Notes: generated by a model from the letters alone, not told the origin. 64,000 nt of DNA from Kribbella pratensis (GCF_004365355.1 NZ_SODP01000001.1:2301473-2365472); one strand, 5' to 3'. Positions 17,227-25,477 are shown, counted from the first letter of the stretch. Numbers and translations: made by a program.

Positions 17227-18054
17227 ATGCGAGATGGTTCGGGGATGAGTGCTGCGAAGAAGAAGCGGTTGCCGAGGAAGCTGTACGACCAGGAACTGCT
17301 GCGGCTGCAGGCGGAGCTGGTGAAGCTGCAGGAGTGGGTCCGCGTCGAGGGCGAGAGAGTGGTGGTGATCTTCGAGGGACGCGACGCCGCCGGGAAAGGC
17401 AGCACGATCAAACGGGTGACCGAGTTCCTGAATCCCCGCGTCGCGCGGATCGTCGCCCTCCCCGCGCCGACCGAGCGGCAGCGGACCGAGTGGTATTTCC
17501 AGCGGTACGTCGAGCACCTGCCGGCGGCCGGCGAGATCGCGCTGTTCGACCGCAGTTGGTACAACCGCGCCGGTGTCGAGCGCGTGATGGGGTTCTGCAC
17601 GAACCAGGAGTACGCGCGCTTCCTGCATCAGTGCCCGATCTTCGAGCGGCTGCTGGTCGAGGACGGAGTACTGCTCCGCAAGTACTGGTTCTCGGTCAGC
17701 GACAGCGAGCAGGAGAACCGGTTCCGCAGCCGCCTCGAAGACCCGATGCGACGCTGGAAACTCTCGCCGATGGACCTCGAATCGATCACCCGCTGGGAGG
17801 ACTACTCCCGCGCCAAGGACGAGATGTTCGTCCACACCGATATCCCCGAAGCACCCTGGTACGTGGTCGAGAGCGAGGACAAACGCTCCGCGCGGATCAA
17901 CATGATCGCCCACCTGCTGTCGACCGTGCCGTACCACGAGGTCCAGCGACCGCCGCTGGAACTACCACCGCGGCCGCCGACCAAGGGATACGAACGCACG
18001 CCCCGCGAGATGCAGACCCAGGTCCCGGACCACGCGGCCGAACTCCGGCGCTAG
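17227..18054 (+). CDS. ppk2: Polyphosphate kinase 2 (PPK2)
   Basis: A 275-residue PPK2, a P-loop kinase that moves phosphate between polyphosphate and nucleoside di- or monophosphates. It has Walker A GRDAAGKGSTIK, RVALPAPTE-type lid residues, Walker B LFDRSWYNRAGVERVM, the lid helix SDSEQENRFRSRLEDPMRRWKLSPMD, and VVESEDKRSARINMI. Single-domain length fits PPK2 class I (NDP kinase direction). ATG 17227 is annotated; ATG 17245 (MSAAKKKR) is an equally plausible start, as neither has a strong ribosome-binding site. In a dormancy island it would keep nucleotide pools up from stored polyphosphate (inference). Confidence 0.94.
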   Translation: MRDGSGMSAAKKKRLPRKLYDQELLRLQAELVKLQEWVRVEGERVVVIFEGRDAAGKGSTIKRVTEFLNPRVARIVALPAPTERQRTEWYFQRYVEHLPAAGEIALFDRSWYNRAGVERVMGFCTNQEYARFLHQCPIFERLLVEDGVLLRKYWFSVSDSEQENRFRSRLEDPMRRWKLSPMDLESITRWEDYSRAKDEMFVHTDIPEAPWYVVESEDKRSARINMIAHLLSTVPYHEVQRPPLELPPRPPTKGYERTPREMQTQVPDHAAELRR

Positions 18055-18090
18055 GGGTCCAAGGTCCCGGTCCGCGGGGACCGATCGGCC
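18055..18090 (+). promoter_or_regulatory. Tandem DosR-type boxes upstream of acyltransferase-like gene
   Basis: GGGTC-CAAG-GTCCC (18055-18068) and GGGAC-CGAT-CGGCC (18077-18090) start 22 bp apart, directly after the PPK2 stop and 58-93 bp before GTG 18148. Confidence 0.6.
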
Positions 18091-18147
18091 GGTGCGGAAG
18101 GCAGTGCGGGCGGCTCATGCTCGGAGCATCTGCTCTGGAGGTGGACC

Positions 18148-18957
18148 GTGCGTCAGCTGCATTCGAAGGTCGTCGCCGTGCCATGGGCGCGGCGCTTGGT
18201 GATCGATGCCGGTAGAGCTGCACGCCGCCGGCATGCCATTCATGGCTTGATCGAGGTCGACGTGACGTCGGCCCGCGGGGCGTTGCAGCGACACCTCGAG
18301 ACGACCGGGGAGAATCTCTCGTTCACCGCCTTCGTGACCAGCTGCGTTGCTCGTGCGGTCGCGGCAGACCCGACGGTGCAGGCGTATCGCGACTTCCGCG
18401 GCCGCGAGGTGATCTTCGATCAGGTCGATATCGGCCTGCCCGTTGAGGTCGATCTTGACGGAACGTCCTTTGCGTTCACTCACGTGCTGCGGGATGCCGG
18501 CCGCCGTACCGTGCCGGAGCTGTCTGAGGAAATCCGCGCGGTGAAGGCGGATCCGCAGCTCAGTCCATCGGTCCACAAGGCTCCCTGGGCACACGCCTAT
18601 CTGATGCTTCCGGGCTTCGCCCGCACCCGCTTGCTCGGCGCACTGCACCGGCTGCCCTACCGGCAGCGGGCACTCGCCGGGACTGTCGGCGTGACGGCCG
18701 TCGGAATGTTCGGCGCCGGCGGCGGCTGGGGCATCGCCTTCCAACTCCACACGCTCAGCATCGTCATCGGCGGCATCACACGCCGCCCGGTCCTCTTCCA
18801 AGGCCGCCTCGTCGAACGTGATTGGTTGCAGCTGACCATAAGCGTCGATCACGACGTCGTCGACGGTGCCCCCACGGCCCGCTTCGTACGCCGCCTCCGC
18901 GAGCTCCTGACCGCTAGCGACGGTATCCCCCTTGCGGCCCCGAGGAGATCGGCATGA
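18148..18957 (+). CDS. 2-oxoacid dehydrogenase E2-type acyltransferase catalytic domain, stand-alone
   Basis: A 269-residue protein matching the catalytic (CAT-like) domain of dihydrolipoamide acyltransferases: NLSFTAFVTSCVARAVAADP, FDQVDIGLPVEVDLDG, GMFGAGGGWGIAF, SIVIGGITRRPV and the active-site SVDHDVVDGAPTARFVRRL with the catalytic His of HxxxDG. No lipoyl or E1-binding domain is present (a usual E2 is over 400 aa), so the acceptor substrate is unknown. GTG 18148 has GGAGG a few bases upstream. Tandem boxes precede it. It ends convergent to the DsrE-like gene. Confidence 0.85.
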   Translation: MRQLHSKVVAVPWARRLVIDAGRAARRRHAIHGLIEVDVTSARGALQRHLETTGENLSFTAFVTSCVARAVAADPTVQAYRDFRGREVIFDQVDIGLPVEVDLDGTSFAFTHVLRDAGRRTVPELSEEIRAVKADPQLSPSVHKAPWAHAYLMLPGFARTRLLGALHRLPYRQRALAGTVGVTAVGMFGAGGGWGIAFQLHTLSIVIGGITRRPVLFQGRLVERDWLQLTISVDHDVVDGAPTARFVRRLRELLTASDGIPLAAPRRSA

Positions 18958-18984
18958 GCCCCCGACCATCCCTCGCGCCGGCGC

Positions 18985-19500
18985 TCAGATGAAGATGATC
19001 TGGGCGCCGTCGGTTTTTTCGATGAAGTCGGCGGCGCTGATGATGGCTTCTACGTCGTCGTACAGGTCGGACTCGTCCAGGTGCATCATGTCGGCGGACA
19101 TCCGGCAGGCCCAGAGGTGGCCGCCGGAGGCGACGATCTGCTCGAGGAACTCCGGCATGTCGGGGACGCCGATGTCGTGGATCTGCTTCTTCATCTGGTG
19201 GGTGGCCATCGCGGTCATCCCGGGCAGGCCGCCAAGCCCTTGCGGCAGGTGGGTGGCGGTGTTGCCGAGCATCGTGAACTTGAGGTCGTTCATCCGCGAC
19301 TTGGTGATCATGTCGAAGCCCCAGAACGTGAAGAACAGATGCGTCTCTACGCCTTCGCCGAGCGCCGCGTTGGCCAGGATCAGAGCCGGGTAGGCCATGT
19401 CGAGGTTGCCCTTCGAGCAGATGATCGCGAGCTTGCGGCCTTGCGTTGCCTCGTCGCCGAAGTCGGGGACGACCAGTGGAGTGCTGTCGGTGGTGGTCAT
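18985..19500 (-). CDS. DsrE/DsrF-like sulfur-relay family protein
   Basis: A 171-residue DsrE-like protein: RKLAIICSKGNLDMAYPALI, LANAALGEGVETHLFFTFWG, GMTAMATHQMKKQI and VASGGHLWACRMSADMM with a cysteine at the position used as sulfur acceptor in the DsrE/peroxiredoxin-like group. These proteins carry persulfide or bind partners of SQR and DsrC-type proteins. ATG 19500 is followed by MTTTDSTPL; AGAGAAGG lies upstream. It is the last of a set with TusE/DsrC-like (14 bp upstream) and SQR-like genes. Confidence 0.85.
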   Translation of the reverse strand: MTTTDSTPLVVPDFGDEATQGRKLAIICSKGNLDMAYPALILANAALGEGVETHLFFTFWGFDMITKSRMNDLKFTMLGNTATHLPQGLGGLPGMTAMATHQMKKQIHDIGVPDMPEFLEQIVASGGHLWACRMSADMMHLDESDLYDDVEAIISAADFIEKTDGAQIIFI

Positions 19501-19514
19501 GACGGTGCCTTCTC

Positions 19515-19808
19515 TCAGACGCAACCGCGGGGCTTCGGCAGGCCGGCGACGTACGCCATCTTCTTGGCCGGCTTGCCCGGGAACAGGGTGAACAGCTGCT
19601 TGATCGGCATCCCGGTCAGGACCGAGACCCTGCGCAGGGTGGCGGTCTCGCCGTGCGAGGGGTAGTCCGCGCGCAGGAAGCGGATCGCCTTCCAGTGCTC
19701 GTCGGTGAGTTCGATGCCGATCCTCGCGGCCAGTTCTGCCGCGAGATCCTCGCTCCATTCGCCGTACTCGGTCAGGAACCCCTCGGAGTCGACATGGATG
19801 GTGGTCAT
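19515..19808 (-). CDS. DsrC/TusE-like sulfur carrier protein
   Basis: A 97-residue member of the DsrC/TusE family. It contains TEYGEWSEDLAAELAARIGI, LTDEHWKAIRFLRADY, LTGMPIKQLFTLFPGKPAKK and the C-terminal arm AYVAGLPKPRGCV with the conserved penultimate cysteine. The second cysteine of true DsrC, about ten residues earlier, is absent, so it is closer to TusE-type carriers. Its ATG overlaps the SQR-like stop by four bases (ATGA), showing translational coupling. Together with SQR and DsrE proteins it suggests handling of sulfane sulfur or persulfide. Confidence 0.88.
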   Translation of the reverse strand: MTTIHVDSEGFLTEYGEWSEDLAAELAARIGIELTDEHWKAIRFLRADYPSHGETATLRRVSVLTGMPIKQLFTLFPGKPAKKMAYVAGLPKPRGCV

Positions 19809-21052
19809 GGTCGGACCTCCTCGCCCGGTCGGTGTTTGCCGGTCATGGACATCTTGTTCGGCACCGGCAGGCGCCGCCCGGGAAGCAGCAGGTGCCAGTA
19901 GATCCAGCGGAACGCGAGCTTCCCCCAGTGGTTCGCCTTGGTCTCGCGGAGCAGGGACAGCGGGCCGAGTCGCCCGAGCGGGTACCGTCCGGGCAGCGGT
20001 TCGGTGTCGTAGTTGAAGTCGATCAGCAGTCCCTTGCCGTCACCGGTCTCCACGAAGCAGTTCGCGTGGCCGTCGAAGCGGTGCGTCATCGCGCGGCCGT
20101 CGACGTACTGGAGGAAGTTCTCGACGAAGATCTCGCTCGAGAAATGTGCGACCGAGCCGGCCTTCGACGTCGGCAGATCGTTGGCGTCGCCAACGGCGAA
20201 GACGTCCGGGTGTGCTATCGACTGCAGCGTGCGCTTGTCGACCGGGACGTAGTTCAGCTCGTCGCCGAGACCGGAGTCGCCGAGGAAGTCCGCACCCATG
20301 TTCAGTGGAACGGTCACCAGCAGGTCGTATCCGATCTCACGCTCGTCGTAGCTGACCAGCGTCTTGCGCTCCGCATCGATCCGCTCCACCAGGAAGTCGG
20401 TCTCGACGGCGATCTTGCGTTCGTCCAGCAGACGGCCCAGGAAGCGCGACGCGACCGGTTTCGTGAAGGCGCCGTCCAGCGGCGTCACGTACACGATCTC
20501 GACCTGGTCCCGCATCCCTCGCCGACGGAAGAACGCCTCGGCAAGGAACGTGAACTCCAGCGGCGCCACCGGGCACTTGATCGGCTGATCCACCACGTGG
20601 ACGACGAGGCGGCCGCCGGGGAACGATTGCAGGGCATCGCGAACGGCCAACGCGCCGTCGTAGGTGTAGAAGTCGTGAATGCTTCGATGCCATTGAGGTC
20701 CCAGCATTCCCGGTGTCTGATCGGGTCGCGGGCTGGTGCCGGTGGCGATGACGAGGTAGTCGTAGCCGACCACTCCGCCGTCCGCGAGCCGGACCGTCTT
20801 GTTCTCCGTATCGAGCGCGCCGACCTCGCCGATCAGCAACTGGATCCCTCGCCGCAGCAAACCTCGCCGTGACTTCAGCAGGTCCGGCGGTTCCGGCTCG
20901 AACGGGACGAACAACAGTCCCGGCTGGTACAAGTGTTCCGGGTCGCGGTCGATGACAGTGATCTGCCATTCGTCGAGCGCCAGCCGGCGCCTCAGCTTGT
21001 TGGCCACCATCGTGCCGGCGGTGCCGGCACCCAATATCACCAACCGTCTCAT
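19805..21052 (-). CDS. Sulfide:quinone oxidoreductase-like FAD flavoprotein
   Basis: A 415-residue type II NADH dehydrogenase/SQR-fold protein. It has the FAD Rossmann motif LVILGAGTAGTMVANKLRRR, DYLVIATGTSPRPDQTPG, HVVDQPIKCPVAPLEFTFLA with a redox-type cysteine, and DVFAVGDANDLPTSKAGS in the C-terminal FAD-contact segment. A second conserved cysteine lies in ANCFVETGDGKG, and an amphipathic C-terminal segment (WGKLAFRWIYWHLLLPGRR) should sit on the membrane. The start is ATG 21052 with GAAGGG upstream; GTG 21091 is in frame but less likely. It is predicted to oxidise sulfide to persulfide and reduce quinone; this is from family membership. Confidence 0.87.
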   Translation of the reverse strand: MRRLVILGAGTAGTMVANKLRRRLALDEWQITVIDRDPEHLYQPGLLFVPFEPEPPDLLKSRRGLLRRGIQLLIGEVGALDTENKTVRLADGGVVGYDYLVIATGTSPRPDQTPGMLGPQWHRSIHDFYTYDGALAVRDALQSFPGGRLVVHVVDQPIKCPVAPLEFTFLAEAFFRRRGMRDQVEIVYVTPLDGAFTKPVASRFLGRLLDERKIAVETDFLVERIDAERKTLVSYDEREIGYDLLVTVPLNMGADFLGDSGLGDELNYVPVDKRTLQSIAHPDVFAVGDANDLPTSKAGSVAHFSSEIFVENFLQYVDGRAMTHRFDGHANCFVETGDGKGLLIDFNYDTEPLPGRYPLGRLGPLSLLRETKANHWGKLAFRWIYWHLLLPGRRLPVPNKMSMTGKHRPGEEVRP

Positions 21053-21110
21053 CACAGCCATCCCTTCGTGAGCCGGCCCGGTCAGGTGCACCTGACCGGG
21101 CCGGGATGTG

Positions 21111-21533
21111 TCAGTCGGTGTGGTCGATCGTGATCGAACGCGCCTCGGCAGCTTTCGCCGACAGCGGCACGGTCACCTCGAGGATTCCGGCCGTGTACTT
21201 CGCGACGACCGCCTGCTCGTCTGCACCGTCCGGTAGCAACACCCGGCGGGTGAGCGCGCCGTAGTGGAACTCCGAGCGCGCACCGTCGTGCTCCTCCTGT
21301 TGACGAGTCGCGGAGATGGTGAGCATCCCGTTCGCGACCTCGACCTTGATGTCCTTCGCCGGGTCCAGGCCGGGCAGCTCCGCGCGAACGACGTACTTGT
21401 CCTCTTCGGTGAACTCCTCGATCCGGACGCCACGCATCGTTACCGGCATGGTGAACAGGTTCGGCAAGCCCTCGGCCCACTCGAACAGGTCCGCGAGCTG
21501 CCGCCGGCCGTCCCTGCGCTGCAGCGTCGTCAT
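21111..21533 (-). CDS. hsp20: Hsp20/alpha-crystallin small heat shock protein
   Basis: A 140-residue small heat shock protein: a short N-terminal region (RRQLADLFEWAEGLPNLF), then an alpha-crystallin domain from about 38 (IEEFTEEDKYVVRAELPGLD, DIKVEVANGMLTISATRQ, YGALTRRVLLPDGAD, AGILEVTVPLS). The I-x-I/V tail motif appears as SITID. It is the analogue of HspX (Acr), the best-known DosR target in mycobacteria. It lies upstream of the SQR/DsrC/DsrE set, 58 bp before the SQR start, and has tandem boxes 65-100 bp upstream. Confidence 0.93.
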   Translation of the reverse strand: MTTLQRRDGRRQLADLFEWAEGLPNLFTMPVTMRGVRIEEFTEEDKYVVRAELPGLDPAKDIKVEVANGMLTISATRQQEEHDGARSEFHYGALTRRVLLPDGADEQAVVAKYTAGILEVTVPLSAKAAEARSITIDHTD

Positions 21534-21597
21534 GCTGTCTCCTTCCGCTCGTCTTTCTCGTCACCTCCACCACACCTCGCGCCAGGTCCGCACAGCA

Positions 21598-21633
21598 GGG
21601 CCGAACGCACCGCATTACACGGACCTTCGGCCC
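21598..21633 (-). promoter_or_regulatory. Tandem DosR-type boxes upstream of hsp20
   Basis: GGGCC-GAAC-GCACC (21598-21611) and CGGAC-CTTC-GGCCC (21620-21633) start 22 bp apart. The second is nearly the same as the box at 1976-1989. They precede the Hsp20-SQR-DsrC-DsrE series. Confidence 0.62.
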
Positions 21634-21748
21634 TGCGGCCGGACGCCACCCCGACCGCTCCTCCTCGAGATCATCGTCTGGATCGTGCTGTTTCCGTGGG
21701 TCCTGGCCACGGCTGTCTGGACCATCAGCTGGTCCGAAGGCCTCCGCC

Positions 21749-22261
21749 TCAGCCGACCGGGACACGGGAGCGGGCAAGGCTGGGCGTGCGCATCGCGAGA
21801 AGTGAGGTGCCGATGCCGTAGGTGAGGAAGTTGCCCTCGGGGAAGATCTCCACGATGCGGCACTCGGCCATCCGTTCGGCCGGAACCAGGGTCGCCAGTT
21901 CCGACGACACCGACGTGATGTCGGGTCGACCGGTCGTGTGTACGACTGCGCGCGCGTGGAAGCTGATCGTGGCCGGAGGGATCGGGAACAGCAGTGCGAG
22001 CAGGCCACCACGCCGTACGGGCACCGTCACCGCGACCTGATCTGTTGCGGGGATGTGCAGCGCCTTCCAGCTGTCCGGCGCGACCGCGACATACAGCCTG
22101 CCATGAGCGGCCGCGTACACGACTCCGCTCGAGCGCGGCTCACCGGTCGGTGTCACGTAGCTCAGCACCGCGAACGATGCTTTCGCGATCTGTCGCCAGA
22201 CCTGTTCCCTGGTCGGTTGCCCGTTGCCAGCGGCAATCTTTTGGGCTGCTGTTCTGGTCAT
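21749..22261 (-). CDS. PNPOx-fold flavin/F420-binding protein
   Basis: A 170-residue split-barrel protein: REQVWRQIAKASFAVLSYVT, GEPRSSGVVYAAAHGRLYVAV, KALHIPATDQVAVTVPVRRG and ISFHARAVVHTTG. The pattern is that of small PNPOx-like or F420-dependent oxidoreductase/biliverdin reductase families, with no diagnostic catalytic residues visible. A single GGGCC-TCAG-GCCCC element lies about 140 bp upstream (22400-22413). The C-terminal part after TYGIGTSLLAM is variable. Confidence 0.8.
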   Translation of the reverse strand: MTRTAAQKIAAGNGQPTREQVWRQIAKASFAVLSYVTPTGEPRSSGVVYAAAHGRLYVAVAPDSWKALHIPATDQVAVTVPVRRGGLLALLFPIPPATISFHARAVVHTTGRPDITSVSSELATLVPAERMAECRIVEIFPEGNFLTYGIGTSLLAMRTPSLARSRVPVG

Positions 22262-22399
22262 GCTCGCTCCTCGTGTCGTGCTGGTTGGGTCGCGGACGGT
22301 TCCAGCCCGGCGGAGGCCGCGGTGTGGCGCCGCCCACCGTGCTCATCACAACCTCCCTTTGGTACTTCGAGTCTCGGCCGAACATATGACTCGAACCAC

Positions 22400-22413
22400 G
22401 GGCCTCAGGCCCC
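22400..22413 (-). promoter_or_regulatory. Possible DosR-type box upstream of the 22261 gene
   Basis: GGGCC-TCAG-GCCCC is palindromic with the 4-bp spacer but departs from the consensus at several positions. The 300-bp gap 22262-22562 holds nothing else recognisable except the terminator at 22516-22552. Confidence 0.3.
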
Positions 22414-22515
22414 ACTCCGAAAGCCGGAGGACCCGCCTCCGATGGTCGTTGAGAGCCGCCACCCCAGGCCTTTCACCGCCACCGGACGGGACCGAGGACG
22501 ACTTCCCGGGCATGG

Positions 22516-22552
22516 CAGAACCGCCGAACCCTGAATCGGGCCGGCGGTTCTG
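22516..22552 (-). terminator. Strong hairpin terminator after the 22563-23147 gene
   Basis: A perfect 11-bp inverted repeat, CAGAACCGCCG and CGGCGGTTCTG, with a 15-base loop, located 11 bp beyond the leftward stop at 22563. Confidence 0.75.
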
Positions 22553-22562
22553 GCTGTGTGGG

Positions 22563-23147
22563 TCAGGCGGTGCTGGGTGTCGGGTTGGTGAGTTTCGGCA
22601 TGACCTCGGCTTCGGCCGGAACCCGGCGCAGGTGGGCGTAGCCCAGAGCTGACAGGACCAGCAGGAGCCCGGCCGCCACGAACGCGGTGATGGCGGCGAT
22701 CAGGGCGATCTGGCCCATCTTGCCGAACGCGTAGGCGTTGAGCAGCAGGCCACGCAGCGTCTCACCACGGAAGACGGTCTGGACCTGGCCGGCCAGCTTG
22801 GTGTCGTTGGGGTTGGCCAGCGACTCAGCCGACAGCTGCGAGTACGTCTTGCCACCGGCCATCTCGTTGATGTGCACGGCGATGAAGTGGTTCGCGTACG
22901 CCTCGGCCTGGGCGCCGGTCACCAGCTGCTGCCCGGCGTACTGCGACAGGTACGGCTTGACGGCCGGATCGTTGAGGGACTCGCTGCCTGCCTTCGGGAA
23001 GTAGATCTGCTGGGCGGCGAGCTGACTGTGGACCTGGTTGTCCACGAAGTTGTGGGCCCACAGCAACAGACCGCCCGCCGCGACCAAGACGATCGCGAGG
23101 ACAAGTCCGGCGGAGGTGAGCAACGCGTCGAAAGTCTTGCGGCGCAT
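22563..23147 (-). CDS. Hypothetical membrane protein with two helices
   Basis: A 194-residue protein with an N-terminal helix (GLVLAIVLVAAGGLLLWAH), an extracytoplasmic stretch of about 100 residues (QVHSQLAAQQIYFPKAGSES, then NHFIAVHINEMAGGKTYSQL) and a second helix (ALIAAITAFVAAGLLLVLSA). Similar proteins are common in actinobacteria without an assigned function. A pair of DosR-type elements lies 90-125 bp upstream, so it may be a member of the same regulon. A strong terminator follows it. Confidence 0.78.
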   Translation of the reverse strand: MRRKTFDALLTSAGLVLAIVLVAAGGLLLWAHNFVDNQVHSQLAAQQIYFPKAGSESLNDPAVKPYLSQYAGQQLVTGAQAEAYANHFIAVHINEMAGGKTYSQLSAESLANPNDTKLAGQVQTVFRGETLRGLLLNAYAFGKMGQIALIAAITAFVAAGLLLVLSALGYAHLRRVPAEAEVMPKLTNPTPSTA

Positions 23148-23235
23148 GATCGGTTCCTTTCGAGCCGCGAGGTGCGGCGGCAGAGTGGTGAACGTTGTTG
23201 CTTAGAGTCTTCGTCCATATCGCCGCCACCACTAC

Positions 23236-23271
23236 GCACCTAACGGCCCTCCTCCGTAGGCCTATAGACCC
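23236..23271 (-). promoter_or_regulatory. Tandem DosR-type boxes upstream of the 22563-23147 gene
   Basis: GCACC-TAAC-GGCCC (23236-23249) and AGGCC-TATA-GACCC (23258-23271) start 22 bp apart. The second overlaps the stop codon of the upstream DUF4386 gene. Confidence 0.5.
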
Positions 23272-23999
23272 GAATTCGTCCCGCCGACCGGCACGGCCAA
23301 CCTCGGCGACGGCTTGAATCCCTTGACGATGAGGTAGATGCCGAACGACAACTCCCAGAAGAACTCCGGGATCGTCGCGATGCCCTGGACCGTGCCGCCG
23401 CGCTCGATGACGTCGAACATGACGGCGATCCCCGAGATCACGATCAGCGGGCCGCCGATGAGCCCGAGCATCGCCATGCCGCGTGGCACCAGACCGGACC
23501 GGTACATCAGGTAGCCCAGGATGATTCCGTTCGCGAAGCCGGCGCAGAATCCGGGTCCGATCAGGAATGCCCGATCATAGATCGCGACGAAGACCTGGCC
23601 GAGTGCAGCGCCGGTGCCGGCCGTTCCTTGCTGCCGCATGAACACGAAGGTGAGCAGGCTGACGATGCCGATCGCGATGAACATGGCCTCGACCAGGCGC
23701 GCAGCGACGTACCCCAAGGCAAGGCTCTCGCTGAATCGCCGGTAGATCGCGTACGGCACGACAGCGGTGCCGATGTTGGCGATGATGACAATGAGTTCGA
23801 GGGTGGCGCCCAGAGCCACACTCGCGGTGGGGTCGGCGCCGACCCCGGTGATGTAGTCGGGATGATCCCGCACCGGCGCGTACAAGACGAAGTACGCCGG
23901 GATCGATGCGACGAAGGTGACGACCATCAACCACCCCGTCAGCGTGGCGACCTTCCGTGCGTGGACCGTGCTGGTCCCGCGATCTGTGTCAACGTCCAT
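23262..23999 (-). CDS. DUF4386 membrane protein
   Basis: A 245-residue polytopic protein of the DUF4386 family with about six or seven helices: TGWLMVVTFVASIPAYFVLY, LELIVIIANIGTAVVPYAIY, LVEAMFIAIGIVSLLTFVFM, GFCAGFANGIILGYLMYRSG and the C-terminal EFFWELSFGIYLIVKGFKPS. Family members contain the conserved SGLVPR turn. The function is unknown. Paralogues lie at 24746-25477 and 25739-26527, with a DUF4389 gene between, so this is a small paralogue cluster. Confidence 0.82.
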   Translation of the reverse strand: MDVDTDRGTSTVHARKVATLTGWLMVVTFVASIPAYFVLYAPVRDHPDYITGVGADPTASVALGATLELIVIIANIGTAVVPYAIYRRFSESLALGYVAARLVEAMFIAIGIVSLLTFVFMRQQGTAGTGAALGQVFVAIYDRAFLIGPGFCAGFANGIILGYLMYRSGLVPRGMAMLGLIGGPLIVISGIAVMFDVIERGGTVQGIATIPEFFWELSFGIYLIVKGFKPSPRLAVPVGGTNSGL

Positions 24000-24013
24000 C
24001 TGAACCCCTACCT

Positions 24014-24742
24014 CTACGTGAGCGTCTCGGGCGTTGCGCCGGAGGACGGAGGCGGTACGGAGAGGTCGGGATCGCTGCCGCCTTGGTCCAGGCGGAACGG
24101 CGGATAGACGTCAGTCATCAGGGCGGCATAGCCCGCGACTCGGAGAGCCCAACGGTTCAGTCCCAGGATCAGGTCGTACAGCGGCCGAGGGTACGCGCCG
24201 GTGAATGCCAGGATGATCGCGGCGATGAGCACCAGGATCCCGACCAGTCCACCGCCTCCGCTGATGTTCCATTGCCAGTTCTCGGAGCGGTTCGCGGCCC
24301 AGGCTCCACCGCCGACGAAGATGCCGACGATGATGTAGTGCGGTATCGCGAGCAGCCACCACTTCACCAGGACCAGCCCTCGGGACAGGCGCTCGGGGTA
24401 GTCGACCGACAGGTGCGCCGGATAGTCCTCCACCTCGGCAAGGGTGAACGGCGGGTACTGATCGGTGCCGAGTGCACCGTACGCGTAATACGTCACCCGC
24501 CAGGACCAGCGCATCACGCCGACGTTGTAGTTGAAGAGAGCGCGGGGATAGCGACCGGTGAAGAGGATCCCGAAGAACGCAACCACCGAAACGACCATGA
24601 AGCCGAGCCACAGAAACGCCAGTACGACGAAGTGCGGGATCACGAGGATCCATTTGACCAGCCACAGCCACCGCGACGATCTCGGATCCGTCGCCGCGTT
24701 CACATGCACCGGGTATGCCACAGATGTTGTCACCAGAACCAA
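24014..24742 (-). CDS. DUF4389 membrane protein
   Basis: A 242-residue paralogue of residues 1-210 of the protein at 15235-16659. It has RWLWLVKWILVIPHFVVLAF, LFTGRYPRALFNYNVGVMRW, GTDQYPPFTL, LVLVKWWLLAIPHYIIVG, FTGAYPRPLYDLILGLNRW and DVYPPFRLDQG. It lacks the C-terminal extracytoplasmic domain of the longer copy. It is encoded 14 bp upstream of the leftward DUF4386 gene and 3 bp after another one, so all three are probably one operon. The function is unknown. Confidence 0.83.
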   Translation of the reverse strand: MVLVTTSVAYPVHVNAATDPRSSRWLWLVKWILVIPHFVVLAFLWLGFMVVSVVAFFGILFTGRYPRALFNYNVGVMRWSWRVTYYAYGALGTDQYPPFTLAEVEDYPAHLSVDYPERLSRGLVLVKWWLLAIPHYIIVGIFVGGGAWAANRSENWQWNISGGGGLVGILVLIAAIILAFTGAYPRPLYDLILGLNRWALRVAGYAALMTDVYPPFRLDQGGSDPDLSVPPPSSGATPETLT

Positions 24743-24745
24743 CTC

Positions 24746-25477
24746 TCAAAGGTTTTGTAGCGGGATGTGTTCTTCTACGCCGGAAGAGCTGATCGCAGTG
24801 ATCGCTGACGGCTTGAACCCCTTGACGATGAGCCAGAGGGCGAAGCTGACCTCCCATGCGAACACAGGGAGCGCCAGGACTGTGTGGACGCTCTGGCCGT
24901 AGACGCCGAACAGCATCGCCGTCGCCGACAAGGTGACCAGCGTGCCTCCGCTCATCCCCAGTACGGCGATCGCGCGTGGCACGAGCCCCGCTCGGTACAC
25001 CAGGTAGGCCAGGAGGAAGCTGTTGAATCCCAGTACCCAGCTCGGTCCGAGCAGGAAGGTCCAGTCGTGGATCGCCACGAGAGACCGCTCGATCGCGGCG
25101 ACCGCCGGGTTGCCCGCATCCGCAGTACCGGCCAGGTCCTGTCTCAATGTCACGGCAACGAGAACGCTGACAGCGCCAACGATGATGATCGCCGACTCGA
25201 GGACCCGGCCGCAGACGTAGCCGAGCGCGATGCTGTGGTTCTGCCGCTTGACCACCGGATAGAGGGTGACTGCGCTGCCGACGCAGGCGACAACGAGCAA
25301 GAGCTCGAGAAACCCTCCGAACAGCAGCCTGTTGTCCGCATTCGCGCCGGCGATGTAGTTGCCGTCACGCAGAACCGGTCGGTACAGCAGCAAGGCCGGG
25401 ATCGAGGTGATCTCGGTGGCCAGATAGAAGACGCCCGCAACAATCGCAGTACGTCTCAAAGCGCTCACAGTCGCCAT
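24746..25477 (-). CDS. DUF4386 membrane protein
   Basis: A 243-residue DUF4386 protein with helices TAIVAGVFYLATEITSIPAL, LELLLVVACVGSAVTLYPVV, VLESAIIIVGAVSVLVAVTL, FLLGPSWVLGFNSFLLAYLV and VFAWEVSFALWLIVKGFKPS. ATG 25477 is chosen because GGGGGAG lies about 9 nt upstream; the in-frame extension to 25597 looks non-coding. It is the first gene of the leftward DUF4386-DUF4389-DUF4386 set, divergent from the third DUF4386 gene. Confidence 0.83.
   Translation of the reverse strand: MATVSALRRTAIVAGVFYLATEITSIPALLLYRPVLRDGNYIAGANADNRLLFGGFLELLLVVACVGSAVTLYPVVKRQNHSIALGYVCGRVLESAIIIVGAVSVLVAVTLRQDLAGTADAGNPAVAAIERSLVAIHDWTFLLGPSWVLGFNSFLLAYLVYRAGLVPRAIAVLGMSGGTLVTLSATAMLFGVYGQSVHTVLALPVFAWEVSFALWLIVKGFKPSAITAISSSGVEEHIPLQNL

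Noticed and set aside
21660-21748. A rightward reading with EIIVWIVLFPWVLATAVWTI that looks like a small membrane peptide
   Set aside because: No start codon with a ribosome-binding site, and it runs antisense into the end of the 21749-22261 gene.
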